64,000 nucleotides of DNA from Opitutia bacterium (lineage in GTDB: Bacteria; Verrucomicrobiota; Verrucomicrobiia; Opitutales; Opitutaceae): assembly GCA_947467625.1 (NCBI GenBank), contig CANIJN010000001.1, positions 1 through 64,000 on the forward strand, given 5' to 3'. The notes under the pieces are model-generated. The model saw nothing but the letters and a program-made list of their open reading frames with translations. It was not told the origin of the DNA and searched no databases. Positions 28,819 through 36,475 of the stretch are shown piece by piece (position 1 is the stretch's first letter; each line of letters begins with the position of its first letter). A program made the position numbers and the translations under genes.

Positions 28819-29787
28819 CTATTCTTGAAACTTGATTTCACGCGTGGAGCGCTCCTGTCCGGTGCGCTGCGTGAGCGGACCGTAAAGTTCCGGCCGGCGG
28901 GCGCGAATCCAAAGACGGCCGGTCGCGTGCTCCAGCAGGCTCGCGTCCAAGTCTGCCACCACCATCGCATCGGCGGCGGCGGACGTCTCCGCGAGGATCC
29001 GACCATACGGGTCGAGAATCATCGCATTGCCGGTGCGGACTTCATCGTCGTCGATCCCGACGCCGTTGCTGAAAATGAGAAACAGGCCGTTGTCGTGCGC
29101 GCGGCTCGGCAACCAACGCAGGAGCCAACCCCGCCCCTTGTCGCCCAGAAACTCTCGTTGAATCGCCGCCGGATCGCGGTGGCGATCAACCCACACGTGG
29201 CGCTCGATCAAACCCATCAGATGGGGATTTCGGCTGCGCACGGCACCGGTTTGGTGGGGCGCAATGAGGATCTCCGCACCCCGCAAGGCGGTCAGGCGGA
29301 CATTTTCACCGATGTTGCAGTCGTAACAAATCAGCACGCCCACGCGGAACCCGTCCGGCAAATCGAACACCGTGAACTCGCTACCACTGCCCATCGCGGC
29401 GTGCTCGAAGGCGTGCAGCTTGCGATGCCGATGCACCGTGCCGTCGGGCAGCGCCACGACGTAGCTGTTGTAAAACGTTCCGTCTGCGTCCGCTTCAAAC
29501 CACCCCGCTCCAACAGAGAGTCCGTGCCGCCGGGCCAGCGCGATCAAACGTTGCGTGCTCGGCCCGGAGGGAATCGGTTCCGCCAGCGCAGCGAGTTGCT
29601 CCACGGTGAGATTGCGCACGAACCAATAACCGCTGACGCAACCCTCGGGGAAAATCACGAGTCGCACCCCTTGAGCCGCCGCCTCCGCCGTGAACGCCTC
29701 AATCTTCAGGAAATTCGCCGCTGGGTCGCCCGGCGCACTTTCAAACTGCACGGAGGCGACTCGGAGTTGACGGGGTGAGGATGACAT
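28819..29787 (-). CDS. Carbon-nitrogen hydrolase (nitrilase superfamily amidase)
   Basis: 322-aa amidase of the nitrilase fold. The Glu-Lys-Cys triad is visible: Glu in FPEGCVSGYW, Lys in HRHRKLHAFE and Cys in VGVLICYDCNIGE. These enzymes hydrolyse C-N bonds of amides or carbamoyl groups in the cytosol. I use the ATG at 29787 (MSSSPRQLRVASVQF). It is inside the sugar operon, 29 bases after the PIG-L deacetylase gene, suggesting it removes an amide group from the operon's substrate or releases ammonia. Substrate unknown. Confidence 0.88.
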   Translation of the reverse strand: MSSSPRQLRVASVQFESAPGDPAANFLKIEAFTAEAAAQGVRLVIFPEGCVSGYWFVRNLTVEQLAALAEPIPSGPSTQRLIALARRHGLSVGAGWFEADADGTFYNSYVVALPDGTVHRHRKLHAFEHAAMGSGSEFTVFDLPDGFRVGVLICYDCNIGENVRLTALRGAEILIAPHQTGAVRSRNPHLMGLIERHVWVDRHRDPAAIQREFLGDKGRGWLLRWLPSRAHDNGLFLIFSNGVGIDDDEVRTGNAMILDPYGRILAETSAAADAMVVADLDASLLEHATGRLWIRARRPELYGPLTQRTGQERSTREIKFQE

Positions 29788-29816
29788 GGCGGCAGATAAC
29801 AACGAGCGTTGAAAAA

Positions 29817-30617
29817 CTACCCTCGAGCAAGACTGCGCTCGTAGGCGACATTGATCAGATATTTTTTTCCGAGCGCGTCACCCAGCGGATCCGCGCCTTC
29901 CGCGCAAAATCCCAGGTGCGAGTGCCGGCGCCAACCCTCGGCGTGTGCAAAGCGGCGCGATAAGCGGCCGACTTTTCGCGAGGTCGCCTCCATCTCACGC
30001 AGATAAGAGTTCATGCCCTGCGTGGATTGCAGCCAACGATGCTGGCTTTCATGGCAGGCGAGCGCGGCGAGTTTCGTCGGCTGCACCGAAGTTGTATCCA
30101 CATACGCACCGGCCGTGACGCGCCGCCTCAGGGGGTCGATGAGACCATGCGGCATAGCGTGGTAGACCGTGCAGGCACCGCCCCACGCAGCGCGCCGCGG
30201 GCGGGAAACGAAATTCGGAATGCCCCGCGCGAAAGCTGCCGTCACCGCGAGCCGCGACACATTCGTGTGATCCTCCATGTAATCCTGCGGCGAGTGGGTC
30301 AGAACAATCGTCGGCTGCACCGCGCGCATCACCGCCGTCAGCGCTCGCAATAACGGCACGGAATAAACCACCTCCAGATCGTCCGCGTGGCTCTCGTGAT
30401 ACTGCGCCCCGAGCAGCGCCGCTGCCCGCCGTGCCTCGTTGCGTCGTATCCGGCGCAGCGCTGCCGCGCCGTGCACGAGACTCCCGCCGGAGCCGCTCGA
30501 CACGTTGAGATAATGCGTCGCGTAGCCGGCCTCGCGCAGCAAGCAGAGCGTCCCGGCCATCACAAATTCGATGTCGTCCGGATGGGCCGCGATCGCGATA
30601 GCGACGGGCTTCGTCAT
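29817..30617 (-). CDS. PIG-L family (LmbE-like) zinc N-deacetylase
   Basis: 266-aa zinc-dependent deacetylase of the PIG-L/MshB/BshB family, which removes N-acetyl groups from GlcNAc-containing molecules. The AHPDDIE zinc motif is at residues 11-17, and the third ligand lies in the EDHTNVSRLAV segment; HSPQDYMEDHTN is typical. It overlaps the preceding oxidoreductase gene by four bases (ATGA). In this operon it should generate a free amine before the NagB-like step. No signal peptide, so cytosolic. Confidence 0.9.
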   Translation of the reverse strand: MTKPVAIAIAAHPDDIEFVMAGTLCLLREAGYATHYLNVSSGSGGSLVHGAAALRRIRRNEARRAAALLGAQYHESHADDLEVVYSVPLLRALTAVMRAVQPTIVLTHSPQDYMEDHTNVSRLAVTAAFARGIPNFVSRPRRAAWGGACTVYHAMPHGLIDPLRRRVTAGAYVDTTSVQPTKLAALACHESQHRWLQSTQGMNSYLREMEATSRKVGRLSRRFAHAEGWRRHSHLGFCAEGADPLGDALGKKYLINVAYERSLARG

Positions 30618-31648
30618 TGCAGCTCGGAGAGTTTGACCGTGCGGTTTTCCCGCGCGGAGAGATCGGCGGCGAGGACGGCGAAATGCGACTTCATCGCTTC
30701 AGTGAGCGACGTCAGCGCCATCTCTTCACTGCGGTCCATGGCGTCGAAAAACGTCTGGAATTGCGCCTGATAGGGGTGATCCGACACGTCGCCGGAATCC
30801 AACATCTTCATCGAAAGTTCGCTCCACTTGCTCTTGTCCACGGCGAGGCGCGTCGAGTGAAATTTATTGTCGAGCAGGCTGCCCTCGCTGCCGACGAGGT
30901 GCGTGTGTAGATAGTAGGGCTGGAGGCAGTCGATCACCGACGCGACTTTTCCCAGCGAGCCGTTGGCAAAGCGCAACACGCTCACACTCGTCGTCGGATA
31001 CTGGTATTGCGCGAACACCGCATTCGCCGAACCCGTCGTGTGGCTCGTGACGCTCTCTACGTCGGCACCCATGCATAACAGCAGCGCGTCGAGCGCGTGG
31101 CAGCCCGCGGAGAGCAGACTGCTGCCCCCCAGCTCTTTTGAAGTATTCCAGCGAAACTGCCCATACCACGGACCGATGCCGTGGTAATAATCGACTTCGC
31201 CGTAATGCAATTTACCCAACAGCCCGCTATCGATGACCGCCTTCGTCGCGACCAGTTGACTCGAATAGCGGCATTCGAAACACACGCACGTTTTCACCCC
31301 CGCAGCCTTCACGGCCGCGCGGACCCGGTGGGCGTCAGCCAGCGACAACGCGATCGGCTTTTCGATGATGAGGTGCTTGCCCGCTTTGGCCGCCGCGACG
31401 ATCTGATCGGCGTGTTGATTCGGGTAACTGCACACGGAGACCACCTGCAGACTCGGATCTGCCAACATGGCATCCAGATCGGTGTAACAGGTAATCTTGC
31501 CGCCGTGCTGCGCGCTGAGGGCCGCCGCGTCCTGCGGTCGTGAAGAATAGATCGCGGTGACTTGCGCGAGCGAGGTCGCGTTGATGGCGGCGATGTGCGC
31601 ACCACTCACCCAGCCGTAACCGATGATACCGACGTTATATTTTTTCAT
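30614..31648 (-). CDS. Gfo/Idh/MocA family NAD(P)-dependent oxidoreductase (first copy)
   Basis: 344-aa sugar dehydrogenase-type protein: Rossmann VGIIGYGWVSGAHIAAI at the start, IIEKPIALSLADAH with the conserved EKP lysine, and the C-terminal alpha/beta barrel-like substrate domain (GGSSLLSAGCHALDALL). Members oxidise a sugar or cyclitol hydroxyl, often at C3 or C4. No signal peptide. Coupled to the PIG-L gene and 12 bases after the PfkB gene. Sequence is clearly different from the second Gfo/Idh gene of the operon, so the two probably act at different steps. Confidence 0.9.
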   Translation of the reverse strand: MKKYNVGIIGYGWVSGAHIAAINATSLAQVTAIYSSRPQDAAALSAQHGGKITCYTDLDAMLADPSLQVVSVCSYPNQHADQIVAAAKAGKHLIIEKPIALSLADAHRVRAAVKAAGVKTCVCFECRYSSQLVATKAVIDSGLLGKLHYGEVDYYHGIGPWYGQFRWNTSKELGGSSLLSAGCHALDALLLCMGADVESVTSHTTGSANAVFAQYQYPTTSVSVLRFANGSLGKVASVIDCLQPYYLHTHLVGSEGSLLDNKFHSTRLAVDKSKWSELSMKMLDSGDVSDHPYQAQFQTFFDAMDRSEEMALTSLTEAMKSHFAVLAADLSARENRTVKLSELQ

Positions 31649-31660
31649 AGGGTAAAGGGA

Positions 31661-32677
31661 TCAACCGAAGGACCCGCCATTGAATCCGAGCTGCTCGGCG
31701 AGTCGTCGACACTCTTCAAGCGGACGCAGACTGGTGGAGCAACGTGGATCGTAAAGCGAGGCAGCAGCCGCCGACACTCCGAGGCGTAAACTCTCGGCCA
31801 CCGGCCAGTCCTCATGCACACCGAAGAGCACGCCCGCCGCAAACGCATCGCCGGCCCCGGCGGCGCCACGGATATCTGCTGCCGGCACGCGCAGGCTCGG
31901 CTGCCACACTTCCGCCTCCCGGCTCGCCGCGAAGGCGCCCTCTTCAAAGTGAATAAACACCCACTCGCGAACCCCCGCCTCCAGCAACGCCCGGGCCGCC
32001 GCGCGGACCGCGTGCGGATCGAGCCGTTGCGCATTGCGCAAAATCACGCCGGTGATTTTTTCGGCCTCGAAGTCATTCGCAAAAAAATAATCGACGTGGG
32101 GCAGCGACGGTGCAGCCACCGCTCGAAAACGTCCGCTGTGGTCGCTCACGCAGTCCGCCGATGTCCGCAGTCCCGAGGCACGCGCACGCCGCAACACCTC
32201 CGCCGCTCCCGTCTGCCCATCGGCGGACAGCGCATCGAGCCGGTCGAGCAGCAACAGATAACCGAGGTGGAAAATCTTGGCCGTCACCCCCGCAAACTCA
32301 AAGTGCTCCGGCCCGAGCAACGCGTTGGCGCCCCGTTGGTGAAAAAATGTCCGGCGGCCCGTGGTTCGCACCGTCATGACATCGGTATAACTGGTCGCGA
32401 CCGTCGGCGTGCGCTGGAGTCGCGCGACGTCGATGCGGTGGGCCGCGCAATCAGCCAAAATCGCATCGCCGGTCTTGTCGTCTCCCACCAGACCGATTCC
32501 GGTCAGCGGAAACGGAGCGCCGAGCAGCGCGAGGTCCTTGAGTACGTTATACGCCGAGCCGCCGTTGCCGGACGATTCGGCGAGAATCGAGGCCAACGCA
32601 TCCTGCGCCGGCCACGCATCGATGATCTTCAGGTGATCTACGATCCAGTTGCCACCCGCGATGATTCCGGAGCGCAT
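31661..32677 (-). CDS. PfkB-family carbohydrate kinase
   Basis: 338-aa ribokinase-like sugar kinase. N-terminal glycine motif GNGGSAYNVLKDLALLGAP, sugar-site loops, and the C-terminal signature RGAAGAGDAFAAGVLFGV with the catalytic Asp. It phosphorylates a sugar or keto-sugar with ATP. Nine bases after the second Gfo/Idh gene and 12 before the first. In the operon it would commit the intermediate to aldol cleavage. Substrate not deducible. Confidence 0.9.
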   Translation of the reverse strand: MRSGIIAGGNWIVDHLKIIDAWPAQDALASILAESSGNGGSAYNVLKDLALLGAPFPLTGIGLVGDDKTGDAILADCAAHRIDVARLQRTPTVATSYTDVMTVRTTGRRTFFHQRGANALLGPEHFEFAGVTAKIFHLGYLLLLDRLDALSADGQTGAAEVLRRARASGLRTSADCVSDHSGRFRAVAAPSLPHVDYFFANDFEAEKITGVILRNAQRLDPHAVRAAARALLEAGVREWVFIHFEEGAFAASREAEVWQPSLRVPAADIRGAAGAGDAFAAGVLFGVHEDWPVAESLRLGVSAAAASLYDPRCSTSLRPLEECRRLAEQLGFNGGSFG

Positions 32678-32686
32678 CGCGAGGAT

Positions 32687-33838
32687 TTATGCGGGGACGA
32701 CGACGCTCTGGTTGCGCTGCGACTCGAGCGCGGCGCTCCACCATTCGTGACTGGCGACGGCTTCGTCGGGGGTGGCGCAGCCAAACGCATCGCCCAATTT
32801 TCCAGCGCGCTCAGCCAGGAACGCGGCCCACATCTGCTGCATGAGATCGGGAAATCCCGGTTCAAAAATACCCCCGGTGATCGTCTTAAAGGGCATGGCG
32901 AAGCCAAGGTCCGTCTTCTCCCACCACTGCTCTTTATCGCGCCGGTAGGACCAAAATGTCTTGGGCTCCTTCGTCGAGTAACGCGCCCCGCGGTCCGTCC
33001 CCAAAATCTCGATATACCACGTGTTCGTCTCGGTGGGGGCCAGGCGCTTCATCTCAAGTGTCATCGGCACCCGGTCCTCGCCCAGCATCACCGTCGTGTG
33101 CAGCGCCGCGTTGTCCCACGTGTCGCATGCGGTCTGGCCCCCGCGCCCATCCGGCCGCTGGGTGTAGATTTTCTGGAGCTGCGCATAAACCGTCGCGGGC
33201 CGCCAACCCAGACGCAGTGGGAGATGCGCGACGTGCAGTCCGAGATCCCCCATTACGCCCACCTCGCCGCAGAAACGGTTCTGGCGTTTCCAATTCGCCG
33301 GCTTCGTGGGATCGAGGTCGCTCGAATGGAGAAAGCCCGCCCGGATCTCCAGAATCCGTCCAAACGCGCCCGCCGCAGCGAGCCGATGGAGGCGTTGCGC
33401 TCCGGGCAGAAAGGGAAACTCGGAGGACACCCGCACGAACCGACCGAGTTTCACCGCTTCATCCCGAATCCGTCGCGCCGCCGCCAGATCGACGCCAAAG
33501 GGTTTTTCCGCCAGCAGGTCTTTGCCAGCGCGGAGCACGTCGAGGTAAATCGTTTCATGCAAATGGTGCGGCACGGCGACGTACACCACATCGACGTCCG
33601 CCCGCGCGAGCAGTTCGCGGTGATCCGCCGTGAGGCAGCGTACGGTCGGGACCTGACGAAACCATCCGAGCACCTCGGGTTGGACATCGCACACGGCGAC
33701 CAACTCCGCCTTCACTGGAAAATCCACCAAGGCAAACCACCGCGCAAACGCCGAGGCGGCTTCGCGCCCCATGAGGCCGCCGCCGATGATGCCGATGCGA
33801 ACCGGCGCAGGGTGATGAGAGGGAGTTTCCATGTTCAC
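32687..33838 (-). CDS. Gfo/Idh/MocA family NAD(P)-dependent oxidoreductase (second copy)
   Basis: 383 aa. Dinucleotide motif IGIIGGGLMGREAASAFAR and EKP-type motif in LLAEKPFGVDLAAARR; the second domain includes GVMGDLGLHVAHLPL, with the conserved D-x-x-x-H. It is longer than the first copy and resembles the inositol/UDP-sugar dehydrogenase branch. Five bases after the aldolase gene, indicating translational coupling. Probably provides one of two redox steps in the pathway. Confidence 0.9.
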   Translation of the reverse strand: MNMETPSHHPAPVRIGIIGGGLMGREAASAFARWFALVDFPVKAELVAVCDVQPEVLGWFRQVPTVRCLTADHRELLARADVDVVYVAVPHHLHETIYLDVLRAGKDLLAEKPFGVDLAAARRIRDEAVKLGRFVRVSSEFPFLPGAQRLHRLAAAGAFGRILEIRAGFLHSSDLDPTKPANWKRQNRFCGEVGVMGDLGLHVAHLPLRLGWRPATVYAQLQKIYTQRPDGRGGQTACDTWDNAALHTTVMLGEDRVPMTLEMKRLAPTETNTWYIEILGTDRGARYSTKEPKTFWSYRRDKEQWWEKTDLGFAMPFKTITGGIFEPGFPDLMQQMWAAFLAERAGKLGDAFGCATPDEAVASHEWWSAALESQRNQSVVVPA

Positions 33839-33843
33839 TCGTT

Positions 33844-34680
33844 TCAGGACGTTTTCAAAAATGACAGCGCCGTATCGACACTCGCGCCGTCGTGCACGAC
33901 GGCCATCAGCGCGCGGGTGATGCCGGCGGGATTGGGGTGTTGGATGATATTGCGTCCGTAGACGATACCAGCGGCGCCCTGAGCGATCAGCGCCACCGTC
34001 CGCGCAAGCAGTTCTTTTTCGGGGGCTTTGCCACCGCCGCGCACCAGCACCGGAATGCCACCGGCGGTTTCAATGATCTTATGATAAATCGAAACATCGT
34101 CGGTGGGATCGGCCTTGATAATGTCCGCGCCCAACTCGACCGCCTGCCTCACGAGCGGGATGATTTTTTCCGGATCGCCGTCGACCATGTAGCCCCCCGC
34201 GCGCGCATTGGGCTGAAACACCAGCGGCTCGATCATGAGGGGCATACCGTAGTGGTCGCACTGCGGTTTTAAGTGCAGGATATTGCGAATACACTGGTCG
34301 CCCACTTCAGGCTGATCGGGAATGCGAAACAGGTTCACCACGATGCAGGCCGCATCGAGCCGCACCGCCTGGAGCACGGGCTCCTCGATCAATCGCGAGT
34401 AAAGTGCTCGCGGTAGCTCAGCCCCGTAGACGTTAGCCACATCACTGCGCAGCACGAGGGCCGGCTTGGGCCGGAGCGGGAGTTTTTGGAGGTGCGGCGC
34501 TTGTCCAACGGTCAGCTGAATCGCGTCCGGTCCCGCGGCCACGAGCGTCGCGATCGTGCGCGGCATGTTTTCGATGCCGGCGAGAAACGTTCGTTCGTTA
34601 AAAAAACCGTGGTCGAGGGCGACATCGAAACAGCGGCCCGACCCGGGATTGAAGAGGCGATGGTAGCGTGCGATTTTCAT
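33844..34680 (-). CDS. Class I aldolase of the FbaB/LsrF (DeoC-like) family
   Basis: 278-aa Schiff-base aldolase/thiolase-like TIM barrel. The probable catalytic Lys is in ADIIKADPTDD, with the following VLVRGGGKAPEKELL and GIVYGRNIIQHPNP phosphate-binding segments typical of LsrF/FbaB. LDHGFFNE at the N-terminus is also characteristic. First gene of the operon. It should cleave a phosphorylated ketose to a triose-phosphate (or acetyl unit) plus an aldehyde. A promoter must lie in the 540-base gap upstream. Confidence 0.88.
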   Translation of the reverse strand: MKIARYHRLFNPGSGRCFDVALDHGFFNERTFLAGIENMPRTIATLVAAGPDAIQLTVGQAPHLQKLPLRPKPALVLRSDVANVYGAELPRALYSRLIEEPVLQAVRLDAACIVVNLFRIPDQPEVGDQCIRNILHLKPQCDHYGMPLMIEPLVFQPNARAGGYMVDGDPEKIIPLVRQAVELGADIIKADPTDDVSIYHKIIETAGGIPVLVRGGGKAPEKELLARTVALIAQGAAGIVYGRNIIQHPNPAGITRALMAVVHDGASVDTALSFLKTS

Positions 34681-35219
34681 GAGGGATCAGGCGGAAAATA
34701 TTCTCGGAAAGGCGGCGGCAGACAACGTGGCGACGTTCTCAGCATCCGGGATGCGACCGTATTCGCCGAACAGGCGGAGGATAACGCGATGGGATTCGAC
34801 GATCAACATGGGGCATGGGTAACGTTGGAAAGCACGGGAGCGTCTGGCAACCTTGATGAGAAACGCCCGGCAATCGTTCGCCCTCCGTCTGCTTTTTGAA
34901 AAGCGTCAATGGGCGAAGGCCCCGCTCATGTTTTCATCTATGCCGCTCGGATCGTAATGAGCACACAAACGGACACCCACTCCGCTTAAAATCCACCGCC
35001 TTCGGGCTCGTGCCCGCTCGCACCTGCTTCGCCACAAACGCTCCCCCCTTTTCCGCCAGCATCCCGTCGGGCCGCGCCCACGCGTGCGCATTCTGCTCCC
35101 AGCCCCCGACTTGCCAGCGAGACCGGTTTCAATAATCCGTACCTCTCGATGATTAGGCCCATCCAAACGATCGTCCGCACCGCGTAACGGTTCCCCACTG
35201 CGCGACTGAGGACCCTGAC
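34681..35219. other. Upstream region of the sugar operon, no intact gene
   Basis: No recognisable gene. It should contain the promoter and any operator of the minus-strand operon, but I see no convincing -35/-10 pair or palindrome. Between about 35110 and 34990 the minus strand reads a codon-biased fragment (RWQVGGWEQNAHAWARPDG..) without a start, suggesting a decayed coding remnant of unknown family. Downstream of that the frame is interrupted. Confidence 0.3.
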
Positions 35220-35504
35220 ATGGAATCCCAACAAGACTTCCTCTTTGCCGACGGTCCCACCCCCGAGCTCCACCTCCCCGACCCGCGCTCCAATCTCTAC
35301 GCGGATGTCGCCGCGCTCTGGCAAATCCCCGTCGGTCAACTCATCCGCGTCGAACTGACTGGCCACCAATTCTCCGAACTCCGCGGACGTCTCGAACTCG
35401 CCCGCGCCCCCGACCTGCCTCTCGATCGCCGCGAATGCCTCGCCCTCCGCATCGGTACGATCGAACTCACCAGCCGACAGATCACCGCCTGGTCCCTCGT
35501 ATGA
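35220..35504 (+). CDS. Small conserved-looking hypothetical protein
   Basis: 94 aa, family not recognised. It has an ATG preceded by CTGAGGA (ribosome-site-like), no signal peptide, and balanced composition with alternating hydrophobic segments (LPDPRSNLYADVAALWQIPV, LRIGTIELTSRQITAWSL). Its codon use (G/C third positions) matches the neighbours, so I consider it a real gene. The stop overlaps a further ATG (ATGA, 35501), but that next frame ends after 20 codons, so any partner is lost. Function unknown. Confidence 0.55.
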   Translation: MESQQDFLFADGPTPELHLPDPRSNLYADVAALWQIPVGQLIRVELTGHQFSELRGRLELARAPDLPLDRRECLALRIGTIELTSRQITAWSLV

Positions 35505-35965
35505 ACGCCGCCCGTACGAAGGAACGAGAAAAAAATCCAGCTCCGCTGCCGCCTCCCCGCTAACGCCCTCGCGCTCGAGTGACTCGTCAAAAACATCCCA
35601 ACCGCAGCGAGCCGTGGAAAGCCCCGGTCGAAGACTGAGTGCGCCGCCTCCGCAAAGAAAAATACAGCCACCGCCGCGCCTGCGCGCCACCGCACGCCGG
35701 CCCGAGATCGCCTCGTCTCCGCCTGATCCTCGCCCCCCCCTCCTGAGCGAAATCGATGCCGCTCGCGAGTCGCTGTTCGCCAGTTTGCCCAACGGCGAAC
35801 TGGACGCCGACGACGCCCGCCTCCTGCGCCGCGCGACTGCTCCCGACGTTCCGCCGACCTGTTTTCCTTCAAGTGCGTGAGCGCCCCTTTCTCTCCATAT
35901 TTCCGCATCCGTGCTCGACCAACCGCAACTTCCCCGCACGCTGAGCCTTCGCACCGCGAAAACTT
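35505..35965. other. Stretch without supportable gene before tRNA-Arg(TCG)
   Basis: Several short plus-strand frames with good codon bias are broken by stops, for instance 35740-35850 reading EIDAARESLFASLPNGELDADDARLL. This looks like a decayed coding region that may once have followed the 35220 gene. No family recognised, no RNA gene seen. Confidence 0.3.
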
Positions 35966-36039
35966 GGACTCGTAGCTCAGCTGGATAGAGCGATTGGCTT
36001 CGAACCAATAGGTCGGGGGTTCGAGTCCCTCCGAGTCTA
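35966..36039 (+). tRNA. tRNA-Arg (anticodon TCG)
   Basis: 74-nt cloverleaf: acceptor GGACTCG with CGAGTCT (G-U first pair), D-arm GCTCAGCTGGATAGAGC, anticodon arm ATTGG-CTTCGAA-CCAAT (anticodon TCG, reads CGA/CGG), T-arm GGGGGTTCGAGTCCCTC, discriminator A. CCA is not encoded. Second of three arginine tRNA genes in this window. Confidence 0.95.
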
Positions 36040-36208
36040 CGTTTTCACCTATGAGAAGTTAAAAATAAGCGGGCCGAAACGCGCCGAAAAGGCCCCGACT
36101 GCAAACAAAACCGACCACAAGGGCATGAAACACACAACACGTGCGCGCTTGTTCTCGGTTTCAACGTTGCGCCCGAATAATCGCGTCCGCCAAGCTACCT
36201 CGCCGGCC

Positions 36209-36415
36209 TCGCGCACGCCACTCGAGCGAAATGTTGTCCAGATCCCCCTGAACGTTGGCGAGGTTCGCGTTCACGACCTCGCGGATTTCAACGTCCGCAA
36301 TGTTTTCGAGAGCGGCCGCCTCCAGCGAGTGGCGGTCAACACCGATGGTGGCGCCTGGGCCTTTCGCATTATCGACCCGCGCCAGTTCATTTTGACCGCG
36401 ACGTTCTCGCTCTGA
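36209..36415 (+). pseudogene. C-terminal remnant of a TonB-dependent receptor
   Basis: The last ~65 codons of the frame ending at 36415 read like the end of a Verrucomicrobia TonB receptor: LADFNVRNVFESGRLQRVAV, then NTDGGAWAFRIIDPRQFILT and a final ATFSL. That is a last beta-hairpin with the V-x-N-x-F, N-x-D-G, A-x-R-I-x-x-P-R-x-F-x-L-x-x-x-F pattern and a terminal aromatic/hydrophobic residue. Nothing before it in any frame resembles the rest of the barrel. It lies 170 bases after the tRNA-Arg gene, a common integration spot. Interpreted as a deletion remnant. Confidence 0.65.
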
Positions 36416-36433
36416 GTTCCCGCCGCCTCTTCC

Positions 36434-36475
36434 GCGGTAGGAGCCCGCTTGCGGGCGATTCTCCTCGGCTACCGC
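36434..36475. repeat. REP-like extragenic palindrome, copy 1
   Basis: Nested hairpin: outer stem GCGGTAG / CTACCGC and inner perfect stem GCCCGC-TT-GCGGGC. It overlaps the hrpB stop codon. The segment starting GGAGCCCGCTTGCGGG and running to GATTC is shared (one mismatch in 22) with 41536-41557. It also resembles the GTAGGAGC-hairpin REP sequences known in pseudomonads. Confidence 0.65.

Noticed and set aside
31814-33961. 715-codon open frame on the plus strand
   Set aside because: Antisense to the PfkB and Gfo/Idh genes, Arg/His-rich, no family features.
34986-36008. 340-codon minus-strand frame upstream of the sugar operon
   Set aside because: Runs across the tRNA-Arg gene and the small plus-strand gene; no family features, only patches of codon bias.
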